A stretch of DNA of 64,000 nucleotides, taken from assembly GCF_014633365.1 (NCBI RefSeq), contig NC_068351.1, positions 20,077,366-20,141,365 on the forward strand. The letters run 5' to 3'. A program made the translations under genes and the position numbers. The stretch is from Diospyros lotus. Taxonomy: Eukaryota > Streptophyta > Magnoliopsida > Ericales > Ebenaceae. The notes under the pieces were generated by a model. That model made no database searches, was not told the DNA's origin, and worked only from the letters and a program-made list of their open reading frames with translations. Positions 46,320 through 58,557 of the stretch are shown piece by piece (the first letter of the stretch is position 1; each line of letters begins with the position of its first letter).

Positions 46320-46640
46320 GAAATGGTAATGTATATTTCAGGTATCATTTGATTACACCTGAGGTGCTTAGTTGTTATCTCGGGAAGTAAGTCTCCATGT
46401 AATAAGGTTGTTGAAGACATGATGTTAAACTATGGTATGGATTCTTATATTGTGATTAAAGTGAATGTACCATATCAGGTTTTGATTATTACTTCCACAT
46501 TTGTAATGATATTTTGGGGGTTTCTCTTTGAAATACAGTACTTAAGGTATTATGAAATGTGTTTTAAGAAAGAGATTTGCATTTATATGTTGGGCCCCAG
46601 CATAATGACAAGCTCGAGAAAAGCGGGGTGTTACAAAGTG

Positions 46641-48404
46641 CAATTTTAGAGACTTTGATTTTTGTTTCAACAACTATATTTTTCAAATTTCTGAGACTAT
46701 TACTCAAGTAAGAATAAGTGTTACTTGACTAAAAAGAATATTATTCCATTAAGAACAACTTTTACTCGATTCAAAAGATTTATTATTTAAGTAAAAATGA
46801 TATTAGTCAATTAAAAAGTTTCTCTTAGTTGATTAATAAATTGAGTACAGTGACTAACACTATGTCCAGTAGTTATTACTCGATTAAAGTATTTAATTAC
46901 TCGACTAAGTATGATATTACTAGATTAGGAATAATTTCTTAATCGATTAATAATTCAAATATAGAGATTTGTCATTTTAAGCAAAATTATTACTCAATTC
47001 AAATATTATGTTACTCGACTAAGATAGATGTTACTTGATTAAAAATATCTTCTTAGTTAATTAAAAGTTCGAGTATAGAGAGTTGTCATTTTGTCTTAGA
47101 TTTATTACTCAATTAAGAAATATAATTACTCGACTAAAGTATTACTTAGTTGGTTAACTCTTTGGTTATTCGATTAAGATTATTCCATCACTTATTCATG
47201 CAATACAAGTCAATAATTGATTAATCTCTTAAGATTTATGTTCTTACTTGTTAAAAGGATAACTTAGTCGAATAAATTCCTTGATACTCGACTGAGATAT
47301 TTTCTTACTTGATTAAAATTTTGTTACTCGATTATACAAATACATTAGTTGATTAACTTTGATTAGAACTTCAAACCCCAACATATCTTACTCGATTAAT
47401 AACATTCAATACTTGAGTAATGTCTAAAAGTTAGTTGCAACTAACTTTCCCAAGCATAATTACTTGATTAAGATTGAGTTTTACTAGAGTAAAATGCATG
47501 TTAATCAATTAATGATTATTATTACTCGATTAGTAATCTGTTCTCAAATTTAAGCATATGTTTTGCTATTTTGAATCTCATGTTTTAAATCCTTCAAATA
47601 CTTGAATGATTTTCTTATCAAGCAACAAGTATTTAACCTTTAAGTCCTTCAAGTGTTCTTCCATCATCATTAATTTTTGGAACATCAAGAACCTTAAGTA
47701 TTTAATTTTTTTTTTTCTAAACATCAATTAGTCAATTTGAACAATTTTTCATAATTCAAGTATCATTTTGTCCCTTGAGTATACATTCATTCACTCAAGG
47801 ACTTGATGTTTGTCACCTAAACATCTAGTATGTATTTGAAACATATTTCTCCATTTGTTACTTGATTAACACATGTTTGATCACTTAAGATATCATCTTA
47901 AGTCATTCAAGTATACTCTAAGTGTAACAGGTTATTTGATTTCACTTATATGCTATTGACCCTTAGGTTTATCCTTGAAACTTCTAGAGTAACATACTAA
48001 AGTTAATTTTATTAAGGCCTATGTATATTGAAGTATATCTAATAGATAATTAAAGTGTTGCATTTAGATTCTTATCATCAAAATATCCTCAAAATCGAAC
48101 TTAACAGTATTGTCAATGTGAGTTTTAGAAGTAAATTAATATTATGAATGTTGTGTCACTAGTCTTAACTTAGTTAGGATAATATGCGATGTTGACTCAA
48201 GAATTATTGTTAACATCATCAGTAGCGTATTTGGCTTCATAATTAGGTAAATGTGATAAGGTGTGATGATGCATAGACTACTGAATGATTAACCCCTTGA
48301 GTGGGCGTCAATTGATGATGCTTAAGAAGTTCACCAAGTATGCTAGCTAGTGTGAAAACTTTTACAAAGGTAGGATTTCGTCTTTTGGTATAACCTTCAC
48401 AATC
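46641..48404. repeat. ACTCGATTAA-rich low-complexity tract, right part
   Basis: Continuation of 39934-41686. The densest part is 46690-47540 (ACTCGATTA, ACTAGATTA, TTAGTCGATTAA and similar), thinning after 47600. Confidence 0.6.
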
Positions 48405-48729
48405 AAGTTTGTAACACCCCGCCTTCCCGAGGCGATACGTAAGTAAGATTCCGGGGATATATATATATTTTTTTTTCCAATCAATGGAAACTAAACACAA
48501 AACCGTTCCCCGAAGATCCCATTACACCTTCTCAATATATCAACTATGAACCATCAATAAACTAAGACAGGTACATCATCTCAAATGCGGAAGCTAGATC
48601 GAAACATTAACAGGTTATAACCGAAACCACTTTATTCATAATATAAAGTCAAACCAACGTTTTACATGACGTCCTCAAAATAAACAACATAATTGAAATG
48701 ACATAATATAAAACATCCACTAATCACCA

Positions 48730-48801
48730 TCACTCCTCGGTAATTCCTTTTCCCTTCGCACCGCTGCTTTCACCTGGAACGTTTGAATATTCTAGGGACA
48801 T
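48730..48801 (-). CDS. Candidate conserved LTR micropeptide, solo LTR copy
   Basis: A 23-codon frame. Relative to the consensus it has two synonymous changes (CTG/CTA, AAG/AAA) and two replacements (Gly to Ser, Ala to Thr). Stop intact. Confidence 0.33.
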   Translation of the reverse strand: MSLEYSNVPGESSGAKGKGITEE

Positions 48802-50560
48802 AGTCCATATTAGATGATAAATCATTTAAGTGAGAGTTCAAAAACACATTTTTCATGAATGAATGCAAGACATGAAATAAACGAATACACCCGGTAAGCC
48901 ATATCCCAAGAGAATCCCAAGCGCTTAACCTTACCATGGGAAAAGAGTAATCTCTTTAAAAGCTATGCCACCATACCGACACATCGACACAATGCGACTC
49001 TAGCTTAAGAGGGGTAAGCCAATGCATCTCTCCAACATCTTGGGAACAATCGTTACCAACTCCTGACCTAGGAGGGTCACATCAACGCAGGAACGTAGCT
49101 CACCACATTTACGTCGGAGATTACATTCCCACTCTAAGCATCCAGGAACCACCACACAATCTCAACTCAAAAATTTCACATGGACCACCTAGTCATCCTA
49201 GTGCAACTTCCCTGACCAAATAGCCTAACATGAAAACCAAGGCGGCTATCCCGGCATACTCACCAGCACAAGATACCCCTATTATTCTATCATGTCCTTG
49301 GAGAATTATGGCTACACTATCCAGACAACATTCTAGGCTGACATCCCACATGAACAACACAATATGGACCATCTGGTCATCCTAGTGCAAATTTCCTGAC
49401 CAAACAGTCTGGCACGAAAACCAAGGTGACTATCCTGACATGCACACCAGCATCAGATACCCCTATTATTCTGTCACGCCTTGGGAGAATTATGGTTACG
49501 CTATCTAGACAACATCTTAGGCTGACATTCCATACGAACACACAAAACGCAAGACAATGCCACATTTCACAATTCAATGCATCATATAAACAACAATTTA
49601 TAAAATGCAATGCACAAGTACGAAATGTTTAGAGACAAATCTCCCTTATAAAACCAACCGTCACAAGTTAAACCGTTTACATGCACAAAACCATTTTGCA
49701 TGAATTCTCAACACGTTCAGATAGAACAAACACCAAGCTTTTAGGGTCGAGACACCCACAGTAAATTAAGTTTTGGTAGCGAACAACTCACAACTTAAAA
49801 CCAAGTTTCCAAGTAGAACACTCACAATAAGTTAAGTTTTAGGGGCAAAAACTCACCTCGAATGAATTCGGATTGCCTCGATCCTCGTGCAATACCTCCA
49901 TTTGCATGCCAAATTACAAACACTTATATTTATATTCAACCTCGAGCCACAATATTCCCTAAACACCATATTTAATTAAGGAAACATCAAAATCCATTTT
50001 CCTCAATTTTTCCACAATTTTCTCTATTTTTCTCCCAATTTTCACCTCGATAGTTCCAAAATAATTATCTCCTTAAACATTTTTCTAAATATTTCAACAC
50101 AATAATTCCTAAAATAAATATAGAAAAATACTGGAGGAAAAATACCGAAAATGCCCCTTCTCACGCGCCCTCACACGCCTGGCGCATGGGTGCTAGTGGT
50201 GTGTGGCGCGTGCAGCTCACGCGCCACCTTCTTCTCCAATTTTTCAGCCGCTGACGACTACTCGAATGGCCAAACAAAGGGTACCCCCTTGAAGACCTTG
50301 AAGAGTTGATCACGTTGCCACCGATTGCCCGCCGAAAAGATATCGGAAAGTGCCCCAAACAGGCAGTTGCAGGCGACGGTAGGTGATCTGTTCGAGCTTT
50401 TCGACCAAGCTCCAAAATAGCTTCAAACACACACCAAATGATCCCAAATGCTCCAGATATGATCCTTGATGTCCTGAGACCAAAAACCCTCTATCCCTTG
50501 CCTTTGATTCTACCTCTAACTCGACGAATTTGATGCAAAAAGCTTGAAGTTTTTGGCCAT

Positions 50561-50570
50561 TATTTATACC
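50561..50570 (-). promoter_or_regulatory. LTR TATA box (minus)
   Basis: Minus-strand GGTATAAATA followed by 'atggcc'. Confidence 0.65.
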
Positions 50571-51714
50571 CAAAAACTGGCCACTTTTTGACCAATCGCT
50601 GGCTAAAGCTTGGCCCCCAAGCATCCCTCGGCCGCATAGGACCTCCCCTAACTCCTCCCCGGCCATCCCATCACCGAGATCGGCCTCCACATGTGGTGGA
50701 TTTGTGGCGGCTGAAATCCTCCTTATGTTCACACCGCCCAACTTTGATTTATTGCACTTCTACCCCCTACTTCCTCCAATCTCATTTTGGCCCCTTCCAT
50801 GATACCCCTAATATTTCTAACACCATCACTAAGGCCCATAAGTTTTTTACTTCACATTTCACCCTTGAAACTTCTAAAAATTTACCTTTCTAACCTCCCT
50901 TGGGCAAAATTAGAAAATTACACTGTGGCCCGATTGTTCGTTTTGACCTTAGATCCATTCATTTCAACCCGAAATCACTTAAGGGTTATTCTACACATAA
51001 AATATTGGTCGTTAACACGAACCGTTGACTTTTTGGATGATCCCTATGTCGATTCGATTTTCTCCGCCCGATCAACAGCTATACCAAAAACTATTCCTGA
51101 TCCCATTTCTTTTATCACCTAAAATCATAACTTGAATTACCCATTCTTACTATACCATTTTCCTTAACCATTTAGGGTTCGGGGTACTCCCTTTGACTGA
51201 TTCGGTCTCTTAAAACTGCGATAGTGTACCCTAAAGCCTCATTTTTCCAAAAATTTCATTTATGCCCTTCATTAAATACCATTTATATCCTCAAATCATT
51301 CTCAGGTATTACAAGTTAATACTTATTAAGGATAGAAAATAAATAGTATTGAGCTTTTGGAATCAAATATGCAACGCCCCTAATTTCACTCAATTTATCA
51401 TTTAGACAAGCCCTGATGATGATAGCGTCCCCATCACCGAAGACCCCATATTCGAGAAATCCGAGAAGGGTCTATAAAAAAAAATGGTATATACGCAAAA
51501 CCCAATTAAAAGCTTCACGCATATTCCTTGCTATTAACAACAGAAGCCATACTCATACATCATTACTCATAGACATATACATATTAGGGTCACCATACCC
51601 ACCATATCCCTTCAGGGGTACAGTCTAAAACATAAACAAAACGTAACTTAATATTTACACATCTCAAGAGCACTCCTCAAGGACCTACTGGTTGAGACGG
51701 TTATGTACACACTT

Positions 51715-51774
51715 TTATTCCACGGCTCCAACCTCACTTGACTCACCTACCTCTTTAGCCTTATCCTTACCTGG
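51715..51774 (-). other. PGKDK module
   Basis: Minus-strand ATTCCAG is followed by PGKDKAKEVGESSEVGAVE and TAA. The CAG splits a Gly codon after its first base, as in the other families. Upstream of the CAG the frame is not conserved between families. Confidence 0.35.
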
Positions 51775-51969
51775 AATGATGCTAGCAAATATGAGCCACA
51801 AGGCCTAACAAGTATAGCTAAAAGAAAGTGAGCATGAGAATCATGGGCATCGAGAAGCAAATAGAATCATGAATAACATTTAAAGCACTCAAGCCACACC
51901 TCTTCACATTACTTAAAATGATAACAAGGTGAAACATGCATTCATCCTCATATGCAATCTTTTAAAACC

Positions 51970-52095
51970 ATAATCGTGGGACCGGAGTCCATATCATAAC
52001 CATGGGACCGAAGTTTAAAACCATGGGGACTGAAGTTTATATCATAACCATAGGACCGAAGTCCATATCATAACCATGGGATCGAAGTCTTTCTC
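51970..52095. repeat. 24-26 bp tandem array
   Basis: About five units of 'ataaccatgggaccgaagtccatatc' with small changes. Confidence 0.75.
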
Positions 52096-52332
52096 TGAGT
52101 CGAAGCTTTCTCTACGGATATATCCTATAGATCCCGTCCGCCGCGAGCATCATGAAACATTTATGCATTTAAAAACCCTTTTCATACACATGCTCTATGC
52201 ATTATCACAACATGCATATTTAAAATGATTTCTCATCTATAATTGACACATGATTACTCGAAGCAATACACCCAAGAGAGCAAAACTCATGCAAGACAAC
52301 ATCAAACCCTTACATGTCCTCAATAAAGCATC

Positions 52333-52337
52333 ATTCC
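52333..52337. repeat. Target-site duplication ATTCC, left
   Basis: Repeated at 59302-59306. Confidence 0.85.
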
Positions 52338-54386
52338 TGTAACACCCCACTTCTCTGGAACGTTACGTAACATAAGATTCTGGGAATTCTTTTTTTCCAA
52401 ATAAAAAAACCCAACACAAAATCGTTCCCCGAAGATCCCGTTATACCTTCTCAGTATATCAACTATGAACCATTAATAAACTAAGACAGGTTCACCAACT
52501 CAAATGCAGAAGCTAGATCGAAACCTTAACAGGTCATAACCGAAACCACTTTATTTATAATATAAAGTTGAACCAACGTTTACATGACGTTTTCAAAATA
52601 AACAACATAACGGGAAAGACATAATATAAAACATCCTCGAATCGTCGTCACTCATCGGCAATTCCCTTTCCCTTGGCACCGCTGCCTTCGCCTGGAACGT
52701 TTGAATACTCTAGGGACATAGTCCAAATTAGATAATGAATCATCTAAGTGAGAGTTCAAAATCACATTTTTCATGAATGAATGCAAGACATGAAATAAAC
52801 CAATACACCCGGTAAGCCCTAGCCCAAGAGAATCCCACGCGCTTAACCTTACCATTGGAAAAGAGCAATCTCTCTAAAAGCTATGCCACCATATCGACTC
52901 GACGACACGACGCGATTCTAGCTTAAGATGGGCAAGCCAACGCATCTCTCCAGATCGAGCTTCCACTCTAAGCATCACCATACAATCCCAACTCCAAAAT
53001 TTCACGTGGACCACTTAGTCATCCTAATGCAACTTTTCTGACCAAATGGTCTGGCACGGAAACCAAGGCGGCGATCCTGACATGCACACCAACATCAGAT
53101 ACCCTTATTATTCCATCACACCCTTGGAGAATTATGGCTACACTATCCAGACAACATCCTAGGCTGACATCCCACATGAACAACACAGTATGGACCACCT
53201 AGTCGTCCTAGTGTAACTTCCCTGACCAAACGGTCTGGCACAGAAACTAAGGTGATTACCCTGACATGCACACCAGCATCAGATATCTCTATTATTTCGA
53301 CACGCCCTTGGAAAATTATGGCTACACTATCCAGACAACATCCGAGGCTGACATTCCATACGTACACACAAAACTCAAGACAATGCCACATTTCACAATT
53401 CAATGCATCATATAAACAACAGTTTTATAAAATGCAATGCACAATTTCAAAACATTTAAAGACGAACCTCCCTTATAAACCAACCATCACCGGTTACCGT
53501 TTCAATGCACAAAATCATTTTGCATGAAATCCATAACACATTTAGGTAACACAAATACCAAATTTTAGGGTAAACTATTCACAACTTAAACTAAGTTTTC
53601 CAGGTAGAACACTCACCTTAACATATTCGAATCGTCTCGATCCTCGCGCGCAACCTCATTTTGCATGCCAAAACACAAGTAATCGTATTTATACTCAACC
53701 TCGAGCCAAGATATTCCCCCAAGCCTGCCTCAACCGTCCTATTGCCAGAATCGACCTCCACGTGCGGTGGCAGTGCGACAGCCATTTTCCTTCATTGCGT
53801 TCACACCACTAGATTTTCATAAATTGCACTTCAGCCCCCTAGTATCTTCAAATGCCATTTCTGCCCTCTCCACAACACCCCTGATAAATTCAACTATACC
53901 TCTAAAGCCCATAAGATTAATACTTCTCATTTCACCCTCAAAACTCCCAAAAAAATACCATTTTGACCTCCCTCGGGTAAATTTAGAAAATTACACTTAA
54001 GCCCGATTGACCGTTTTGACCTTAAATTCATTCATTTCAACCCAAAATTGCTTAAGGTTTGTTCTACACATAAAATATTGATCCTTGACACGCTCTGTTG
54101 ACTTTTCGGAAGTCTCCTATGTCGATTCAGTTTTCTCAACTTGATCGACAGCTGTACCGAAAACTGTTCCCGATCTAATTTCTTTCATCACTAAAAATCA
54201 TAATTCGAATCACTCGTTGATACTATATCATTTCCCTTGGCTATCTAGGGTCCGGGGTACTCATTTCATCTAATTCAGTCGCCTTAAGCTGCGTTAGTGT
54301 ACCCTATAACCTCATTTTTTTAAAAATTCCACTTATGCCCTTCATTAAATATCATTTATAACCTCAAGAAATTCTAGGGTATTACA
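52338..54386 (-). repeat. 3' LTR of the gag-only element
   Basis: 2049 bp. It lacks about 670 bp present in the 5' LTR (equivalent to roughly 57965-58630), which removes the TATA box. The remaining sequence aligns throughout. Confidence 0.9.
52648..52719 (-). CDS. Candidate conserved LTR micropeptide, 3' LTR copy
   Basis: A 23-codon frame with four synonymous changes (Leu, Glu, Gly and Ala codons) and one Glu to Asp. It is the most diverged of the close copies, yet the frame is intact. Confidence 0.36.
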   Translation of the reverse strand: MSLEYSNVPGEGSGAKGKGIADE

Positions 54387-54402
54387 TTCTCCCCCCCTTA
54401 AT
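54387..54402 (-). other. Polypurine tract
   Basis: Minus-strand TAAGGGGGGGAGAA immediately before the 3' LTR. It primes plus-strand synthesis in LTR elements. Confidence 0.85.
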
Positions 54403-54689
54403 AAATTTTGTCCTCGAAATTTGATCCATGATAATTGTATCACTACTATTGCTAATGACTCCCAATTGAAATGTCCTAAGTACCAATCCTAATCCTTAGC
54501 AATTATTCATAACTTACATCTCTATACGGTCCGAGCTTACCAGACACGTCTCTTATTTTCCAGAATATCCCGTTGTAGCTCTATACAGGCAGTTGCATGA
54601 ATCCCAAAGTAATTTATAAAACCTAATATCACTTCTAATCGTGTCCTCAAAACCCATTTTATTTGACTCCTAATTCTCCCAACCCATTC

Positions 54690-54795
54690 TTATACTAATG
54701 CATATGTCATGATCACACAGAAATTGATAACATTAAACTTAACTCATCTGCCATAATCGCACAGAAATTGATAACATTGAACTAACTCGGCGTAC
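54690..54795. repeat. Two-copy direct repeat in the tail
   Basis: 'cataatcgcacagaaattgataacatt'-type units (about 55 bp apart) lie near 54710 and 54760. Confidence 0.6.
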
Positions 54796-54959
54796 CTTTC
54801 TCCATTATCGGGTAGATATCTTTGTCATCCTTTGACAGCCAGAAAACTCGTCCAGGGCGAGGTTTTTATGCCTCAGTCGCTTTTTCCAATTGCTCCACCT
54901 TTTGTCTCTTTAGACATTCGCTCGAGTAATGACCGGGTTATTGACACATAAAACATGTG

Positions 54960-55970
54960 ATCCTCATTCAATTCCCAGTCAGAGGTGCCTCTTTATTCTT
55001 AGGACAGTCTTTTTCCTTGTGTCCTTCTTCACTGCATGAAAAACATCGGACATGTCCTTGAAAAAATTGCTTCCCTGAGTGTATCTTGTTACATCGGGGA
55101 CATGGCTCACTGTCTTTGGAGTTCCTTCCATCTGATTTATTTTTCCCATCTTTCGGATCTTTCTTCTTCTCATCTGATCTAATCAAACCAACTCGCAGTA
55201 GATTAGTCTCCGTGGATAAGGCTCTATCTAGTGCCTCGTTGTAGGTGTCCAAATTCCACGAGGTAAGAGCTTGTTGAAGTCCCACTTTCAGTCCACTCAC
55301 AAACTTCTGTGCCTTCTGCCACTCATCGGCTTTGTACATAGGCATGTACCTTATCAGTTGAGTAAACTTGACGTCATATTGAGTTACCATCATCTCGTTA
55401 GTCTACTTCAATTTCATGAACTCCCAAGTCTTTTCTTCTTTCTAGCTTCGAGGAAAATATTTCGCGTCAAACGCTTCCTTGAATCTAGCCCACGTCACAG
55501 GTTGAGCTTGCCTCGGCCTTGGATCTTGCTCCACTTGCCTGGGTGTCCTCTGCAAAGCTCGTTGGGCTGATTGCCACCATCGTGTAGCTTCTCCCTCAAG
55601 TATGAATATAGCACAGTTAACTTTCTCTTCGTCACTGCACTACAAATGTTGGAGCAGCTTTTCGATTTGCTCCATCCAAAACTCCGCCATGCAGGGGTCG
55701 TCTTTTGCTTTTCCCCTGAACACCAGGGGTCTTTGTCGGCCATACTGGTCCAACACATGAGTGGTATGCCTCGGCAGCTCGTTCCTCGTTACATGTGTCA
55801 GCATGCCTTCCAAGATTCTTTCCATTCGGTCAAGTCTATTCTCACTAGGACCTGATCGTTCCTTTATCGTCCATCGCTCGTGACATGATTCGCAGAACGG
55901 TTGCGATGACTGCTACTACTGTCACTCTCGTCTCGATCGCTGAGATCCATGACTCTCCGAGTTTTCACCA
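54960..55970 (-). pseudogene. Gag of the gag-only element
   Basis: It is collinear with the gag at 18352-19515. An N-terminal MVKTRR-like start lies at about 55970. The capsid core follows (PLVFRGKAKDDPCMAEFWMEQIEKLLQ, MMVTQYDVKFTQLIRYMPMYKADEWQKAQKFVSGLKVGLQQ), then CPRCNKIHSGKQFF and CFSCSEEGHKEKDC. 54968-55393 is open for 141 codons. Breaks include a frameshift near 55855, the shared TAG after LLQHL (55640-55642), and stops near 55446 and 55404. The zinc finger has Cys to Phe at one position (KQFF versus KQCF). Confidence 0.9.
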
Positions 55971-56555
55971 TTTGAAAAAGAAAAACACTTTCTTAATCAG
56001 TGCTAATCTCACTTAAAGATAATCTCTATCTTGCTAACCGTTCTTTCGGGTCCCACAACTATCAAAGGTACCCTGTCAGAATCTCAAATCATGAATAGTC
56101 CGAATTCCTAATCTCCAATAACCATTACGAGACTTAATATCACGTCCCGACCATTTCATTCACTAGATCAACATTTGAACTAAACACACTCGGCTTGTTC
56201 CCACGAACCATTTTCTTGAGGTAACCTTACCTCGATTCTCACAACATCTATTTCGAGATCCCTATCCCAAAAATCGATTCTTCATAATCCTTAGACTTGA
56301 TTCTCAACAACACTTATCGAATCATCCTAAGTTCAATATCCCTAGGATCCTCGATCCAACCGAATTATTTCTAACTCATTCATTCCCGATAACTATCAGT
56401 TATCCTATTACTCCACGTAAGGATTTTACTATTGACCTCAAATCGATAGTTTCTAAATTTCCAATGAAATCTATAATCCTCAAATAACATTCGCTCTAAT
56501 CAGAGTCTCTTAAATTTCAAACCCTAATCAAAGTCCCTTAAATTTCAAAACCTTC
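55971..56555 (-). other. Leader between primer site and gag
   Basis: Collinear with 17768-18351. No coding signal. Confidence 0.6.
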
Positions 56556-56567
56556 GCTCTAATACCA
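56556..56567 (-). other. Primer binding site (tRNA-Met type)
   Basis: Minus-strand TGGTATTAGAGC two bases after the 5' LTR end. Confidence 0.82.
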
Positions 56568-56879
56568 ATTGTAACACCCCACTTCTCTGGAACGTTACGT
56601 AATGTAAGATTCTGGGGATATTTTTTTTCCAAATAAAAAAACCCAACACAAAATCGTTCCCCAAAGATCCCTTTATGCCTTCTCAGTATATCAACTATGA
56701 ACCATTAATAAACTAAGACAAGTTCACCAACTCAAATGCGGAAGCTAGATCAAAACCTTAACAGGTCATAATCGAAACCACTTTATTTATAATATAAAGT
56801 TGAACCAACGTTTACATGACGTCTTCAAAATAAACAACATAACTGGAAAGACATAATATAAAACATCATCTAATCGCCG

Positions 56880-56951
56880 TCACTCCTCGGCAATTCCCTT
56901 TCCTTTCACACCGCTGCCTTCACCTGGAACATTTGAATATTCCAGGGACAT
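56880..56951 (-). CDS. Candidate conserved LTR micropeptide, 5' LTR copy
   Basis: A 23-codon frame with two synonymous changes (AAC/AAT, AAG/AAA) and one Ala to Val. In this element it would sit in the transcribed leader upstream of gag. Confidence 0.36.
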   Translation of the reverse strand: MSLEYSNVPGEGSGVKGKGIAEE

Positions 56952-58546
56952 AGTTCAAATTAGATGATGAATCATCTAAGTGAGCGATCAAAATCACATT
57001 TTTCATGAATGAATGCAAGACATGAAATAAACCAATACACCCGGTAAGCCCTAACCCAAGAGAATCCCATGCGCTTAACCCTACCATGGGAAAAGAACAA
57101 TCTCTCTAAAAGCTATGCCACCATACCGACTCGACGACATGATGCAATTCTAGCTTAAGAGGGGCAAGCCAATGCATCTCTCCAGATCGCGCTTCCACTC
57201 TAAGCATCCAGGAACTACCATACAATCCCAACTCCAAAATTTCACATGGACCACCTAGTCATCCTAATGGAACTTTCCTGGCCAAACGGCCTAGCACGAA
57301 AACCAATGCGGCTATCCTGACATGCATACCAGCATCAGATACCCCTATTATCATGTCACACCCTTGGAGAATTACGGCTACACTACCCAGACAACATCCT
57401 AAGCTGACATTCCACATGAACAACACAATATGCACCACCTAGTCATCCCAGTGCAACTTTCCTGACCAAACGGTCTGGCAAGAAAACCAAGGCGGTTATC
57501 CTGATATACACACCAGCATCAGATATCCCTATTATTTCGTCACGCTCTTGGAGAATTATGACTACATTATCCAGACAACATCCGAGGCTGACATTCCATA
57601 CGTACACACAAAACTCAAGACAATGCCACATTTCACAATTCAATGCATCATATAAACAACAGTTTTATAAAATGCAATGCACAATTTCAAAACATTTAGG
57701 GACGAACCTCCCTCATAAACCAACCGTCACCGGTTACCCTTTCAATGCACAAAACCATTTTGCATGAAATCCACAACACATTTAGGTAACACAAATACCA
57801 AATTTTAGGGTAAACTACTCACAACTTAAAACCAAGTTTTCCAAGTAGAACACTCACCTCAACGTATTCGGATCGTCTCGATCCTCTTTCATAACTTGGT
57901 TTTGCATGCCAAAACACAAGTACTCGTATTTATACTCAACCTCGAGCCAAGATATTCCCTAAACACCACATGTAATTAAGGAAACATCAAGATCTATTTT
58001 TCTCAATTTTTCCATAATTTCCTCAATTTTCACCTCGGTAATTCCAAAATAATTATTTTCTCAAACATTTTCCCAAATATTTCAACACAATAAATCCTAA
58101 AATAATTAAAGGAAAATACTGAAAAAGTAAATACTGAATTTGCCCCTTCCACGCGCACTCACGCACCTAGCGCGCGTGTGAGAGTAAAGACTGGCGCGTG
58201 CAATCACGTGCCACTGTCTTCTTCCCTTTTCCGGCCGCCGACGGTTGCTCAGATGGCCGAAATTAAGACACCCCCTTGAAGCCCTTGATTAATTGATCCT
58301 ATTGGCTCTGGTTTTAGGCCGAAACAACACCAAAAATGCCTCAAAAATCAAGTTGCAAGCCGCGGTAGGCAGACTGCCTCCAACTTCCAGCCGACCCTTG
58401 AACGGCTACCAAATGTACTCCAAAACACTTCAAAATGCTCCTAATCTCTTCTCCTTGATGCAAGGATCAAAAGCCTCTTAATCATTCTCTCAAAAACATC
58501 CAAAAATGACGTCGATTTGTGCTTCAAAACTTGAAACCCTCGGCCT

Positions 58547-58557
58547 CTATTTATACC
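58547..58557 (-). promoter_or_regulatory. LTR TATA box (minus)
   Basis: Minus-strand GGTATAAATAG followed by 'aggcc'. Confidence 0.68.

Larger units (their letters stand above)
41692..46635 (+). mobile_element. Solo LTR (outer) with nested solo LTR
   Basis: Starts TATAATACTCGAG (TG start mutated) after AAGTG and ends GGGTGTTACA before AAGTG. Without the inner insertion it is about 2.65 kb. It shares with the other gypsy LTRs the 'gatagtgtagccgtaattctccaagg' segment (45945), a TATA box (44871), a GTGAGT donor-like site (45775) and a variant of the short reading frame (46161-46319). No internal region remains. Confidence 0.85.
48410..51313 (-). mobile_element. Solo LTR of the nested-element family
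   Basis: On minus TGTAATACCTGAG...GGGTGTTACA. It aligns over its whole length with the LTRs at 15369 and 56570. AGTT flanks both ends (48406-48409 and 51314-51317). It keeps the 184-bp tandem pair (49190-49520) and has an extra 90 bp or so near 49035-49130. No primer site or internal region was seen. Confidence 0.85.

Noticed and set aside
49377..49610. Minus-strand frames beginning MNCEMWHC, also at 53143 and 57443 and on plus at 16671
   Set aside because: They recur because they lie in the duplicated LTR segment. The copies end at different stops and show no synonymous bias that I could see, unlike the 23-codon frame.
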